The notes under the pieces are model-generated. The model had not been told where the DNA came from. It worked only from the letters and a program-made list of their open reading frames with translations, and ran no database searches. A stretch of 64,000 nt of DNA from Setoptus koraiensis (lineage: Eukaryota > Arthropoda). Positions within the stretch are counted from its first letter, which is position 1, and each line of letters opens with the position of its first letter. A program made the position numbers and the translations under genes. This document shows, in pieces, positions 33,246 through 44,660 of the stretch. The stretch covers positions 1,798,001 to 1,862,000 of the forward strand of contig CM106586.1 of assembly GCA_048013815.1 (NCBI GenBank), written 5' to 3'.

Positions 33246-35498
33246 ATTCTAACTGTGCAACAATACTGTACATGGCGAGGCTCAGATATTTGTATTAGCT
33301 TATGATATATGATGATAGCGTGATATTGTTGAATAGTTGCGTAACAAGCTTTCAAGGAAATGGTCTTATTAAAGCTTATTCACACAAATGTTGTCTCTGA
33401 CAGATGAGATTGAATTGAAATATGAGCTACCATCAGCTGCGAGACTCGTGCTTGAAAGATGTCTATCCTCTCTTGCACCAATATTAGTACTCACATGTAT
33501 GCTGCTTCAGAGTGGATACTATCTCGAGATATGTCAATCTAGCTGCAAGAGTTATATGTATGTGTCGTATAAAGTAATGACTAGAGACGCGTTGATGAAG
33601 ATTTGATGATAGTTGTATAATATTGTTGCCCTTTGTTGTATGATTTCAAGTTTAACATGGTAAGTTTGTTTTGAGTACAGTTGTAGAAAAATAATGACTT
33701 GGTTGCACTTGGAATGAACCTGCTACAACAATTTTAACGCTGCACAACGCAAGATTCGTTGATCATTAAGTCAATTTCATTTGATCAATGAGTATCCTGG
33801 AGGTAGATAATTGTTGAATCTAATATCCTCTATACCTATACTACCTAGCCAAGTTGTTTTTTGAAACCGGCTCAGCGCGAGGACGAAGTGTAGCTAACAA
33901 GATATAATATGAATCCCATCCCCTGAGGTTACGTCAGATAAAACTCAACATGTAACCTAACTTGTAGAGATATTTCGCTCGTTACCGATTCAGTCGGTTT
34001 TTTGTTCAGGTTGTGTTGTCATGAATAGTTAATCCTACCTCGTTTATTCATTATTTCACCCTATCAGTGGAGATCCATGCGAAAAGTTAATTGAAAATTA
34101 TGCAATCCAGCTACTAGATAGTGACTAGTTTTATCTCCAAGATGATTCTTTGTATCATTCTACTTCTCACAATTTGTCTATGTAGAAATTAAATTGTCCT
34201 TTAGTCATTTGAGAGTCATTTCTGCTTGTCTTATATGAAAAGTCCTGCCATAGTTTAGTTATTGTTCGCTCAACAGCTGATCGCTCGCTCTTTTCCCAGG
34301 CCTCTTCTATACACTAGGCTATCTGATAAAATGATCTAATGAGTAAAACCACGAGAAATACTGATTGTGCATCCTACTGATAGCATTTTTTGTGTGTCTA
34401 GAGGCAATATTGTATGATGTAATGCCACCTCTAAGTGGACAATAGTTGGCTTTTGTTTGAGGTTCATTGTGTTGGGCCCAATTTAGTGTTTTGATTTGCG
34501 TTTCGTCATGCAGTCGCTAGCAGGAGATCAATCAATAATTATCTGAACACATTATTGACATCGGTTTGTTTTTCTTTCATGGATGGATCGCGAACTAAGC
34601 AATCTTAGTACCAGCAGAAAACACAGGTACAAAGTCTAGACGAGGGATGACTCCGATGAAGAAACTTCCTTTGTCAAATAATTAGCACTGCGACCACCTC
34701 GAATGGACTTTGCCCGGGGGGTTTGCTAGAGGGGTGATAACTTCATTTGCACTGATGCATGAACCATGTATGTGTTTCGATCGGTATATCACTGATGTTT
34801 CATCATTATCATTTACGACACATAGCGACGCTATAGCGACAGGGGGCCACAAGGGAATCTAAGTCGTTGGCGACACTGTATTCCTCCTCTAATTAAAGGG
34901 CCGTTGACTTATAACTAAGTGTTCATGACTTATACAGTGGCGTATATTAATCAGCAACATTAATCAGTTTCCAAGGTTATAATACCACATAAATAACAAT
35001 GTTAATAATAACGGAGTTTGCGCAATATTTGTCTTGCACAGAGCGCACTTCCCTTTGCATCTTGAGCTCGTTTGGGTACAGTATGTACGGTATATATGGT
35101 ACAATTACACAAGTTCTGGTGACACTGTCTCTATGTACCATTTCTACTGGGCACACCATACACAAACTGGTTCTGGCACAGAGAGTTTCGTACAATTTCC
35201 GTAGGCGCTGCAGAAAAAGAATAGAACGACACAATAGAAACGGTTACAATACATTGTGGATAATTGTATTTTGGTTGCTAATGGGGACCTTATTACCTAT
35301 GCAAAAATGCGGCATCATATTTTTTATTCGCGCCTCATGTAATTATTTACATCCATCTTGAGCATATACTTATAATTGGATAGCATCATTATTGACAGAT
35401 ATACACACATAGGAAGGAGCATCTTTATGCAGCCATAGATAGTTATAAATTGATTGTTATTATCAAGTCGCTGCGTCCAAAAACATTAGTCAATCAAC
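33246..35498. other. Intergenic between hydrolase and endophilin
   Basis: Divergent upstream regions of the two neighbours. Open plus-strand frames at 33388-33606 and 34999-35361 lack recognisable content. I see no RNA gene or repeat of note. Confidence 0.4.
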
Positions 35499-36996
35499 AT
35501 GGCCTTCCTACCCGGTTTTAAGAAACAATTCAACAAGGCCAACCAGATCATCAATGAGAGGATCTTGGGTGTCGAGGGCACCAAACTCAATGAGGAGTAT
35601 ACAGAAATGGAGAGAAAAACCGATCTCACCATTGAATTGGTTGATGAGTTGATCATCAAAACTAAAGAATATCTACAACCGAATCCAGCTACTAGATCTA
35701 AGATGATGCTCAATTCAAAAGTAAACAAGAATACACGCGTAAGGAATTATGCTCAACCAGAAGGTGTTCTAGGTGAGACAATTCTAAGAGTGGCACATCG
35801 TTATGGTGAAGATTCGCCATTTGTCAGGAGCCTACTAGAAACTGGTGAGGCATTCAAACAAATGGCTGAGATTAAATATGCCCTAGAGGATGATATCAAG
35901 CAGGATTTTCTCGAACCACTTGGTCTTTTGCAGAACAAAGATCTAAGAGATGTCATTCATCATAGAAAAAAACTAGAAAGCCGTAGATTAGATTTTGATT
36001 GCAAGAAACGTAAACGACCCATTCAATCTGCTGGTGCTGTTGCACCCCCAAATGGTGCAGTGGACGAAGAAATGAAAGTAGCAGAAGACAAATTTGAGGA
36101 ATCATTTAATTTAGCATCACAAGGAATGCATAATCTTTTACAAAACGATGTCGAACGAATATCGCAATTCTGTGCTCTAACGGAAGCTCTGAGAGACTTT
36201 CATAAGCAATGCGGTAGTATACTTGAAGGTTTAACTGAGAAACTAGTCGATTTGTAAGTACCTATAAGTATAGACAACAAAACTCAGTCTGCACTTCAAC
36301 ATCTAATGTTGTTTCTAATATCGTCAACAATCCTGTTGAGCATAGGCGCACAGAGTCAGAGGGTCGCCATCGAAGTCAATACACACCAAAAAAACTAAAC
36401 GAGATCAATATTAACAACAAGGTTGAACCTATCGAGGCCACACCTGAGGTCAATAATAATAATTCGCAAAATGTAGCTGCCGGTGAGTAGCATGTCTTCT
36501 CGATTATTTCACAATGTGTTGTTTGCATGCTTTTTTGGTTGTATTATAAAGTTATCTAGTGATCGAAAAATTCTTAACATCATCTCTCTCTATTATAGCA
36601 GCGAACGGATCCAATAAAGAGAAATCCACTGAGGATTATGAGGACAAATCACCCTACGGTTAGTATCAAGTCAATCAGATCATAATTTTTCTGTCAAAAT
36701 AACTAAACATTCACGCATCTAATTGTTATGCACCTTGTACGACAGATCAAGGAGACCAGAAATGTGGTTATTGTGTTGCATTGTACGATTTTCAAGCTGA
36801 GAATCCGGGTGAATTGAGTTTTTCTGAGGGTCAGATAATAAAACTGATCGATCAGATAGACGAGAATTGGTTTGAAGGTTCAGCCGAGACAAGTAACGGA
36901 AAACAAACTGGAATGTTCCCTACAAATTATGTTCAAGTGACAAGGCCAATTCCAGAACGAAGTACCAATAACGGGTCCGCTATCAATGGAAACTAG
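35499..36996 (+). CDS. EndoA: Endophilin A (N-BAR and SH3 protein, 4 exons)
   Basis: Endophilin A bends membrane and recruits dynamin and synaptojanin through its SH3 domain during synaptic vesicle endocytosis. Exons 35499-36253, 36346-36482, 36599-36658 and 36746-36996 join in phase, giving 400 residues. The start MAFLPGFKKQFNKANQII is the amphipathic helix zero of the family. The N-BAR domain fills residues 1 to about 250 (EGTKLNEEYTEMERKTD, YLQPNPATRSKM, RVAHRYGED). A linker follows (RSQYTPKKLNEIN), and the SH3 domain occupies the last exon, with CVALYDFQAENPGELSF, DENWFEG and GMFPTNYVQV. The introns are short (about 90-120 bp). Neighbours are not functionally linked. No defects are seen. 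The polar insert KKRKRPIQSAGAVAPPNGAV around residue 175 is longer than in well-known members. Confidence 0.95.
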
Positions 36997-38163
36997 TCGA
37001 ATATCTTGATTTTTGAATTTTCTAGCAACCGATGAAAAGCTTATATCTATAATTTATATTTCGCCAAGCCACAGCAGCAATATGGACACAGGGCACTGGT
37101 CATGATCTCTTTTTACAGTGAGACCTCTGAGAAGAAGTCCCACTTAGCTGAGAGTCGTTCATTACTGGATTATTAAATAATCATTCTTTATTTCGAAGTG
37201 TGAACTACCTTGAATCAGAGGCCATAATATTTCGATTTGTTTCACTTATTGATTATCCTGATTTATCAGCCTCAATTATTATCTAAATGAATGAATTTTG
37301 TGTATACTCTATGTGTTAAATATCATCCCATTTGATAGAACAATTGTTGTGACTAAAATTAATAGTCTGCAATGGCAATCGAAAATGTCACGGAAACTTT
37401 GCTAAAATTAGCACAAACTTTTCAGAGTCTGATACAACACTGCACGCAACTATTGATATCTATCTTAATCAATGATGGTTGCGTGATGAGGTTGCAATTG
37501 CAACGACTGCGTAATAAAAGGAAATTAAAAGAAAACTTCACCTTAATTTATATACAGAGTATTGTCTCTGATTGAAGCAAGAGTTGGCTGAATGAGGCTT
37601 TTTTGAGAGTTATCTCGATCTATCTCTCGACAATGGTCGTACAAGAGAAGAAATTATATTGATAGAGCAGCCTAAAAGTAATATTAGAGGTACTACTATA
37701 AATTGTCGAATGAAGCAAGAATTGTTGCTGCTTTTAAGACTATGTCGCTCTATCACCTTGGATTAATCAAACACATCTCTTCTTATTAACGATGACCAAT
37801 CGGTCTCTTTGTGAAGCTCCAATCATGCTAATAGAACTAACGGAAATCTGTTAGTTGGGAAGAAAAAAGTTGTCTATTCTAGTTTGTGAATGTATAAAGT
37901 AATTCTTGTAGTCTCTCACGTTGACGAGTGTGATAGTGATGTGTGTTGACTCCTTTCGTAATATGTGAGGCCCCGTTGCTGTTCGCCCCTTGTCAGCTGA
38001 TCGGCCTCATTCACTGCTGGGCCTCCTAATACAATTCAGCCGTTTGCTACCATTATATTTTCTCGGCTATTTTTTACTAAACAGTATTCTATCAACAAAT
38101 TCTCCTACATAAATGACGAAAATCTAGTCAACATACTTGTCGACTATTTTTGATTAGTTAATC
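36997..38163. other. Intergenic between endophilin and CNIH4
   Basis: It holds the endophilin 3' region and the cornichon 5' flank. One ATG frame at 37372-37575 (67 codons, MAIENVTETLLKLAQTFQSL) is helical and could be a small gene or first exon, but it lacks a good donor site and I recognise nothing in it. Confidence 0.4.
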
Positions 38164-38779
38164 ATGTTTCTCATATACATGTTTGCCCTGATAGATTCAG
38201 CCGGATTAGCCATGGTCGTTACCTATGAGGTAAGTAGCTGTCAAATTCATCTATGCCAATGCAGAATAATAATGTATCATCTTCTGACAAATACAAAACC
38301 TTCATCATCTCTAATTTGAAAAGTTACTGGCCCTCAGCGATCTAGAATGCAATCACATAAACCCCCACCAATGTTGCTCAAGTTTGAATCAGGTCAGTAT
38401 GGACTCTGTTTTCAAATCATATCAGTAAACTCTTTTAGATATAAGCTAACTATACAGCAAAACGTTTAAATTCATGTTGAATCTGATTTCCATTTAGTTG
38501 GTTGTGCCGGAAATACTTGCTTTTGGATTATTGGTCATTATACATCTTGTTACTATGAACTGGATACTTTTAGCGACCAATGTTCCCATGCTGATGTATT
38601 TAGCTTATAAATATTATTCTGTACCAAGAGGCAACATTGGAATGTTCGATCCTGTCGAGATTTATAACAAGGACAAAATGCAAAGTTATGTTCGGCAATA
38701 TCTAGTAAAGATAGTCTTCCACGTAGTGCACAGTGTCGCCTATATGTATCTTGCATTGATAGCTTTAATAACTATATAG
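38164..38779 (+). CDS. CNIH4: Cornichon homologue, CNIH4 type (3 exons)
   Basis: Cornichon proteins are ER-to-Golgi cargo receptors that load certain transmembrane proteins, such as GPCRs, into COPII vesicles. Exons 38164-38229, 38324-38392 and 38498-38779 join in phase 0 to give 138 residues, the normal length. Visible marks are an N-terminal membrane helix (MFLIYMFALIDSAGLAMVVT), the cornichon signature LLALSDLECNHINPHQCCSS, VVPEILAFG, NVPMLMYLAYKYYSVPRGN and GMFDPVEIYN, plus two more hydrophobic helices. PRGNIGMFDP matches CNIH4 better than the CNIH1-3 group. The third exon has no ATG of its own at the start, so single-frame searches miss the N-terminus. It converges on PINCH 323 bp away. 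A possible AATAAA lies near 38990. Confidence 0.93.
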
Positions 38780-39102
38780 TGTCTGGTGTCATTGAGACTC
38801 CTTCCTATTGATCTCAGCTTACGATCTAAATATATGCACCAAGTTTTATTACAGAATCTCAATCGATTTAGGGCCAACAGCATCAAGGGATAAATGGAAA
38901 AGAACTTTGAATGTCATAGACAGAGGCAATCAAACACTATTATAAAAAACAGTATTGGTTATATTATGAGTAAAAGAGGGCTATTTTAATAAACAACAAA
39001 ACTTATGCATGCAAGTAAATATGACAGTTTTTTTTAAGTAGTTAACTATAAACAATTACAACAATCATTATTGAGACCTTAAAATTTGATGATAGTGTAT
39101 TT

Positions 39103-40719
39103 TTAGTCTTTAATTGTCTTTTGTTTCTTTTTTTCCTCCAATTGTTTTCTGATTCGCTTTTTAAATTCATTCGGAAATTTTTTGAAGCATTTCTTGCAAC
39201 AAGGCTTCGAGTCAACATCGTAGAATTTTGATTTTTGATTCATGCTCGAATTGCAAAAAGAACAGGCGAAATGCTCAGTACACCAAGCCTTATCTAATGC
39301 CATATAGACGTTTCCTTTGACGACAATGTTGCAAACGTAACAATGTACACCAAACAATTCATGATAATGGTCCTCGCAGTAGGCCAATCCCTAATGAGGT
39401 ATAGACAGAGTTTAAGTTTAAGAGAATAGGATGTAGAATAAAATGATGAGTTTTATATAGGTGAGAATGGAAACAGTGAAGTTGACACCCAACCATAGTT
39501 ACCTTGTTTTCAAAATGTTTTTTCCCAAGGAATGGTTTCTCACAGTGGGAGCAAACAAAATGTTCAACGTGCCATTTTTTGCCTAAAGCCGTAACTACTC
39601 GTTCCTCGATGGGTCTTCTGCAACTTCCACAAACAGATATTTCTAATTGGTCGTGACATTTTAGACAATATAAATCACCTTTTACCTCTCTAGAGTCGTG
39701 TCTTAATTCTATACCACATGTGATGCAATTGAAGTGATAGGCATGAAACGGCCGATTCTGTCGTAGTGAAAGAAATATACATTTATATGAGAAAAGTTCA
39801 CGAGTGAAAGACAGAGATCATGATTGTATAAAGTTTATTTTTTTTTGTATTAACTATTACTAACCTCACGCATCAAGGGGGGTCCATCAATGAGACCTTG
39901 ACATTTGGAACAAGTATATTGTTGGTTATTCGAAGAGGACTTTTCTTTTTCTTTGTAGTTACAATCATGACATAACGGCCGGCCTATAATGTGCGAAAAA
40001 ACAACAATTAACAATTATGGTTAGCATACTAAAGAATCCATCGAGTTACATTGATGAATAGAATGATCAACTTTGTTTTCATTAAACTTACCCGCATTCA
40101 GAATAAATCCGTGATCTGCTAGTGCCTTAGTACATAGAGCACAACAAAAGCAGGCCGCGTGCCAACTTTTATGCATCGCATATATAACTCGACCTGTTGA
40201 TTGAAAAATTACCAAATAGAATAGTAGATTGTAATTAGAAGATGGTGTCTATCATGGTGTGTCACTTCGTAGAATCGAATTGTGCACTTACCTATGATAT
40301 ACTTTTGGCACTTGGAGCAACAAGGGGCGAATAATGTTTGGAAGTCTTTTTCGCAGTATTTTCTTCCGCCGTAGTCATAGTATTCCTTTTTCTCATTAAA
40401 TGGCGCAAAGCATCTACAACAAACGAAACAATCCATGTGCCAAAACTCGTATTCACCTGATTAAGTTTAATGGAAGCATAATGGGTCATCTAGTTTAGTA
40501 ACTGTGAGTTAATTGTCTTTAGTGACGCTAGTCGAATGAATATGTGAGAAAGTGATTCGATATACGATATGTAATGATAGATAGCGGTTGTCTGATGGAA
40601 TAGTTGCGGCGCATACCTGTGCAGACCATGTCTTCGTATTCTTTGAATCCCATGTTGCATCTGGCACAGTAGGCCGGTGCAACATGGTTGGCATAGTTTG
40701 TTGTTGATGGCATGTTCAT
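39103..40719 (-). CDS. LIMS1: PINCH/LIMS adaptor, five LIM domains (6 exons)
   Basis: PINCH is the LIM-only partner of integrin-linked kinase and parvin (IPP complex) at integrin adhesions and muscle attachments. Six minus-strand exons, 40617-40719, 40292-40456, 40092-40193, 39865-39983, 39503-39757 and 39103-39390, join in phase to give 343 residues, close to the human 325. Five LIM domains follow each other: CARCNMGF through CEKDF; CCSKCQKYIIG through CHDC; CSKCQGLIDG through CLKCHD; CGSCRRPIEERVV through CEDHY; and CYVCNIVVKG through CKKCFKKFP. Zinc-binding Cys/His residues are in place by eye. The basic C-terminal tail (KKRIRKQLEEKKKQ) matches the family nuclear-export and basic tail region. 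The start at 40719 gives MNMPSTTNYANH; a second ATG two codons on is equally possible. Orthology to PINCH/steamer duck/unc-97 is firm. Confidence 0.95.
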
Positions 40720-42016
40720 GCTGATTGTGGATATGTAATGAATAAACGCAATGTATTATATTTGGTAATATAGTAATATTTTGAGTCTTCTTGCCAGTGT
40801 TATTGCTCTATTGCGGACGATAATATGAAGATTTTTGTGTTGACGATTGCTAGTTCGGTGCATGTGAATAGTTGTTATGTGAAATTGAAAATAGTAAAAT
40901 GAGATGTTCACTTCAAGTTCATTGTACAAAATGATGATGGTTGACTGGTACACACATGCAACTTAGGCAAGGCTAATACTAGTGGTCGGGCATTCTTGAA
41001 TTTGTGGTTCAATAACACAATCGGTAGCTACTAGCTAGGGCAGTTAGCAATGGTAATTAATCCATCATTAATAATTGAAGCGTTGCACAAACGTTTCCAA
41101 CAGCCACTGTTTACATCCATGTGAATATATACAACAAAGAGAGACTTATTGTCGCCCAATTTAATTTAGCAACAACAGTTTGTTGCCATTGGCAGTTAAG
41201 CACACACTGATACACACGCTATGCACGCAGCAACAGCGTACGTACAACAGACTGAAGCTAGAACAAATCAAACGAATAAAATTTCTAAAACTCGAGACAA
41301 GTGCAATTGTATGTTTGTTATTGGTATAAACGCCAGATCCGACGGTTTAGCCACTACAAACAAACAAACGCACACAACATATAGTGATGAACACACTAAC
41401 AAAAATCTGTTAAATCCATCTAAAGGCTAGAGTCAAATTGAGCTATGCGAATAGTGCGACCGCTAACAGACCGCCAATAGACGGACACAAAGCGACGACA
41501 ACGTTGCCACACCATCACAAGCTAACATGGTAGCCGACGGAATGGAATAGCTAATGTAAAGAAAAACAACGATTGACATCTGTCACTCACATGTGAAACA
41601 AGAGAGAAATATGAAGCGTCGTGTAAAACCAACAACAGTGTTGTAATATTATCACAATAGAGATGGGATGGGCAATCTCATCGACACCATCATGAGGTTG
41701 CTTTTGTTTCTAATTCCTCTCCCTTGTTCTTCTCGATACTATGAAAAAACTAGAAGAGATGCTAATAGGTTTGTTATGCAGCTAACTTTAAGTTTGTTAA
41801 ACTCCAGCGAATAATGGGTTTGTGTTAATATTTTTCTACGGGTTCGAATAGTGTACATTTCCACAACAAACAACAACAATGTTCGCCAACAATATTTGTG
41901 TCGGTTGTCGCTTTAGACACCGACAAACACACGAACAATCATCTACACACAGATTTCCTACATAGACATGGTGGTGTTTCCATACATCAAGTTGAATACA
42001 TCTTGTCAAATTTGTT
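40720..42016. other. Intergenic between PINCH and SUN genes
   Basis: Contains the PINCH 5' flank and the SUN gene 3' end. Open frames here (for example 41221-41430) are short and without content. Confidence 0.4.
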
Positions 42017-44660
42017 TCAATGGTCGTACTTCCTGCCGTGCACACGAAACCTATACAAACAAGTGTACTGTAACTCTCCATGGTTCGATAATATTATCAA
42101 TTCTATGAATCTAGTTGGAATTGGATTTGGATTCTGCACATTGAACTGTTGTAATGGTTCTCCATTGTCGTTGAACTGATAGTCGCCCAAAACTATTCCT
42201 CCGTGATCAGAGGCGTCTCTGAGACTCTTAATTCGAAAATTCTTTGGGGCCGACACTATGGACAGATCTGGCGATAATTGTTTCCTGATGTGTTCGTATG
42301 TAAATGAAGTAGGTATAATTGTGCGTGATAGTTGCACCACCATTTGGCCCTGGCTACCAGCAAATGCCCAACATTCTCCAGGCACTATGGTCGGTTGAAT
42401 AACAACTCTTGGTGAGTTTGAGGTAAGAAACAAAGGAATTAGTCCGTTCAATGAGTATTTTATGTTCTTGTCGGGATAATTTTGTGTACAACGAGTGGAT
42501 ACAATGGTGGCACCTGGTATTAGTAGAAAAAGTAGGGAAGTAAAAGAGTATTGTCGATTATATTTCTGTTTGCAACTTAATGGATATTGCGCGCCAAAAT
42601 ATTCAAAATTAATTTTCAGCGCATGAGCAATACGAGGTAGTTCATTTTTTTTTTCAACAACGGCTTTACCAGATGTATATCAACTGGTGAAGTTCTGGTC
42701 AACTGCCTATTAAATAATGAGGGATTTATTTTAACGACACTGTTGTAGCGATACTTTCTCGTTTTGATCTATCGATCAAATGATCAATGGCACATTATAA
42801 AAAATTAGACATGCCGAATGCAAAAAGAACCGTAGTTATGTCCAGTTTGCCTCATGTACCAAAAGGACCTCTGCTACCATCACAGGAAGTACCAAGAAAA
42901 ATTATCCATGCACCAACAACAAACAAAAGACATATCTCACCCAACATGACACGCTTCTCGACCCGTGACACTACCGGCCACACAACAAATCACTCTCTTG
43001 GTCACTTCTGTGGGAAGATTCAAACTTTGAATGATAATCTAGAACAATTTAGAAACTCGCAAATTACAGCCGGCGTCACACCACCAAATGCACGCACACA
43101 TCCCAAATCTAGACAAGACTCAGGCGTCCAAACACTGGACAATGCGATGCCATTGACCAGCCAACCTATTAGGTCACCGCCCTCACACGACAGACATGAA
43201 GTTCTCGATCCTAGCGTTCCGGTGTTGCCGCCTAGCATTAATAAATACGCAACAGATGGATCTTATCGCCCTGACTGTACACCCTCTACCGGACCCACCA
43301 GGTCGGCGTCCGTTGTGTCTTCTACGAGGTCTACGAGCTCTGTTATGTCGGATTCAATGATCAAGATCCTTAATGAGCAATTGAGTGAAATAAAAAAGCA
43401 GCTAGATACTCTTGTCAATATTTCCACAAAACAGACTAGATGTAATTCCCCGGCTATGAGTATGGTTTCGGAGCGTTCAAGCAAAAGGGACGTCATGGAC
43501 ACGTCCTATCACACACAGTCGGAATCGCCCCCAAAAGAGCGAACAAGGGAACGACGGAGAGAGTGTTCATCATCGAATGATTTCTCCGATTTCTCTTTTG
43601 CAAGCAAAGAGTTTTTTGAGGGGAGAGTTCTCAAGAGAGATCTCAATTATCTCAATTTGTAAAATATATTATATTATAGAGAATGGTAAAAAAAAAATCA
43701 AATATCGCTTTGGTACTCACCGCTAGACTCTAACGCATAATCCGCTAGATCAGTTTTATCGGCGTCGTATTTGTTCAAGGCTTCTGTTATCAGCTGGTTA
43801 CACACTGCCTCAATATTAAGATTTTTTGGTTCCAGTTTCTCACTGACTGCTGGTTGAGTTGTTACAGTGGTTGGTTGTGAGGTATTGATTATCTGAGCTT
43901 CGAGTAGATGTACGTGATTTCTGGTTGACTCTAGTAGATCTTCGAGCGTTTGAATGCGTTCATGTTGACGATCAGTTAGGGACGGTCTGTTGACTTTGGC
44001 TAATTCGACATTTAGCTTGTTTTCTAGGATGAAATGAACGAGATATAAACCAAAAAAGTTCAGTACAAATAAAAGCGTTATTAAAAGTGTGGAGTTGCGT
44101 TTAACATGAGAGAATAAAAATGATCCTTTCATGGTGGTTTCATGTGTAAGAGATGGCCTCCTCTCAGATTGAGTTTGGACAGGGCGACGGCTGTGAGTGT
44201 TTTTTCTATTGATGTTGCTGTTGTTGGACAAAGAGGAGCTTAAATGTTTCTTTGCAAACAAATTTCTAGTAATTGCAGATTTGGGAGTTGAGGTATTGTG
44301 TCGATCACGTAGGTACTGTTTGGCCTTCAATGAAGCTATGAAAGTTTCAGGATCAGCTTCTGGCATGGCATCCTGTTGATTCTCGTCTAGGTCGTCTTCT
44401 TCGTCGTCGGACGTTTGTTCATCATGTGAGTGTTCGTCATGATCATTGTCAGCATCCTCAAATCGACTGATGGTGTCCACTTCTCCGTCCGCCATCATAT
44501 CATCGTCTGAAAATTCTGATTTCATTGGTTCTAACTTCTTTGGTGATCTCCTTCTAGTATTTCTATGTATTTCGCACGTGGCACTACAAGATAGTCCACC
44601 AGCGCATTTGCTACGTAAGAAGGGCGATTGTTCTGCGCTGTTCACGCTGCTGTTCATCAT
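42017..44660 (-). CDS. SUN-domain nuclear envelope protein (2 exons)
   Basis: SUN proteins span the inner nuclear membrane and bind KASH proteins in the perinuclear space, coupling nucleus to cytoskeleton. Exon 1 (43721-44660) and exon 2 (42017-42513) join in phase to give 478 residues. I chose the ATG at 44660; open sequence upstream of it lacks another ATG. The nucleoplasmic part has an acidic Asp/Glu stretch and a Ser/Arg-rich part. One membrane helix lies at about 190-212 (STLLITLLFVLNFFGLYLVH), followed by a short coiled coil (HERIQTLEDLLESTRNHVHL). The SUN domain, wholly in exon 2, reads GATIVSTRC, SPRVVIQPTIVPGECWAFAG, FTYEHIRKQLSP, SAPKNF, CLYRFRVHG. The coiled coil is shorter than in SUN1/2. 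The intron contains another gene on the plus strand. Confidence 0.93.
42787..43662 (+). CDS. Intron-nested gene, coiled-coil protein; possible STIL/Ana2-type centriole factor
   Basis: A 291-residue protein encoded in one exon inside the SUN gene intron, on the opposite strand, ending 59 bp from SUN exon 1. It is mostly Ser/Pro/Thr-rich and looks disordered, with one short predicted coiled coil (SDSMIKILNEQLSEIKKQLD, residues about 187-206). A Ser/Arg-rich stretch and a C-terminal FSDFSFASKEFFEGRVLKRD follow. I do not recognise the family with confidence. The order of disordered region, short central coiled coil and C-terminal motif with a Ser-Phe-Ala-Ser-Lys core resembles STIL/Ana2/SAS-5, whose STAN motif is phosphorylated by Plk4, but this is a hypothesis from pattern only. 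Steady codon pattern and lack of stops support a real gene. The ATG at 42787 is the first in frame after an AT-rich flank. Confidence 0.65.
   Translation: MAHYKKLDMPNAKRTVVMSSLPHVPKGPLLPSQEVPRKIIHAPTTNKRHISPNMTRFSTRDTTGHTTNHSLGHFCGKIQTLNDNLEQFRNSQITAGVTPPNARTHPKSRQDSGVQTLDNAMPLTSQPIRSPPSHDRHEVLDPSVPVLPPSINKYATDGSYRPDCTPSTGPTRSASVVSSTRSTSSVMSDSMIKILNEQLSEIKKQLDTLVNISTKQTRCNSPAMSMVSERSSKRDVMDTSYHTQSESPPKERTRERRRECSSSNDFSDFSFASKEFFEGRVLKRDLNYLNL

Noticed and set aside
34999-35361. Open plus-strand frame of 120 codons upstream of endophilin
   Set aside because: No recognisable domain, odd composition, and it lies in the expected 5' flank of endophilin. Kept as noise.
37372-37575. 67-codon plus-strand ATG frame
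   Set aside because: Helical but short, with no match I know and no clean splice donor. Mentioned under the intergenic entry only.
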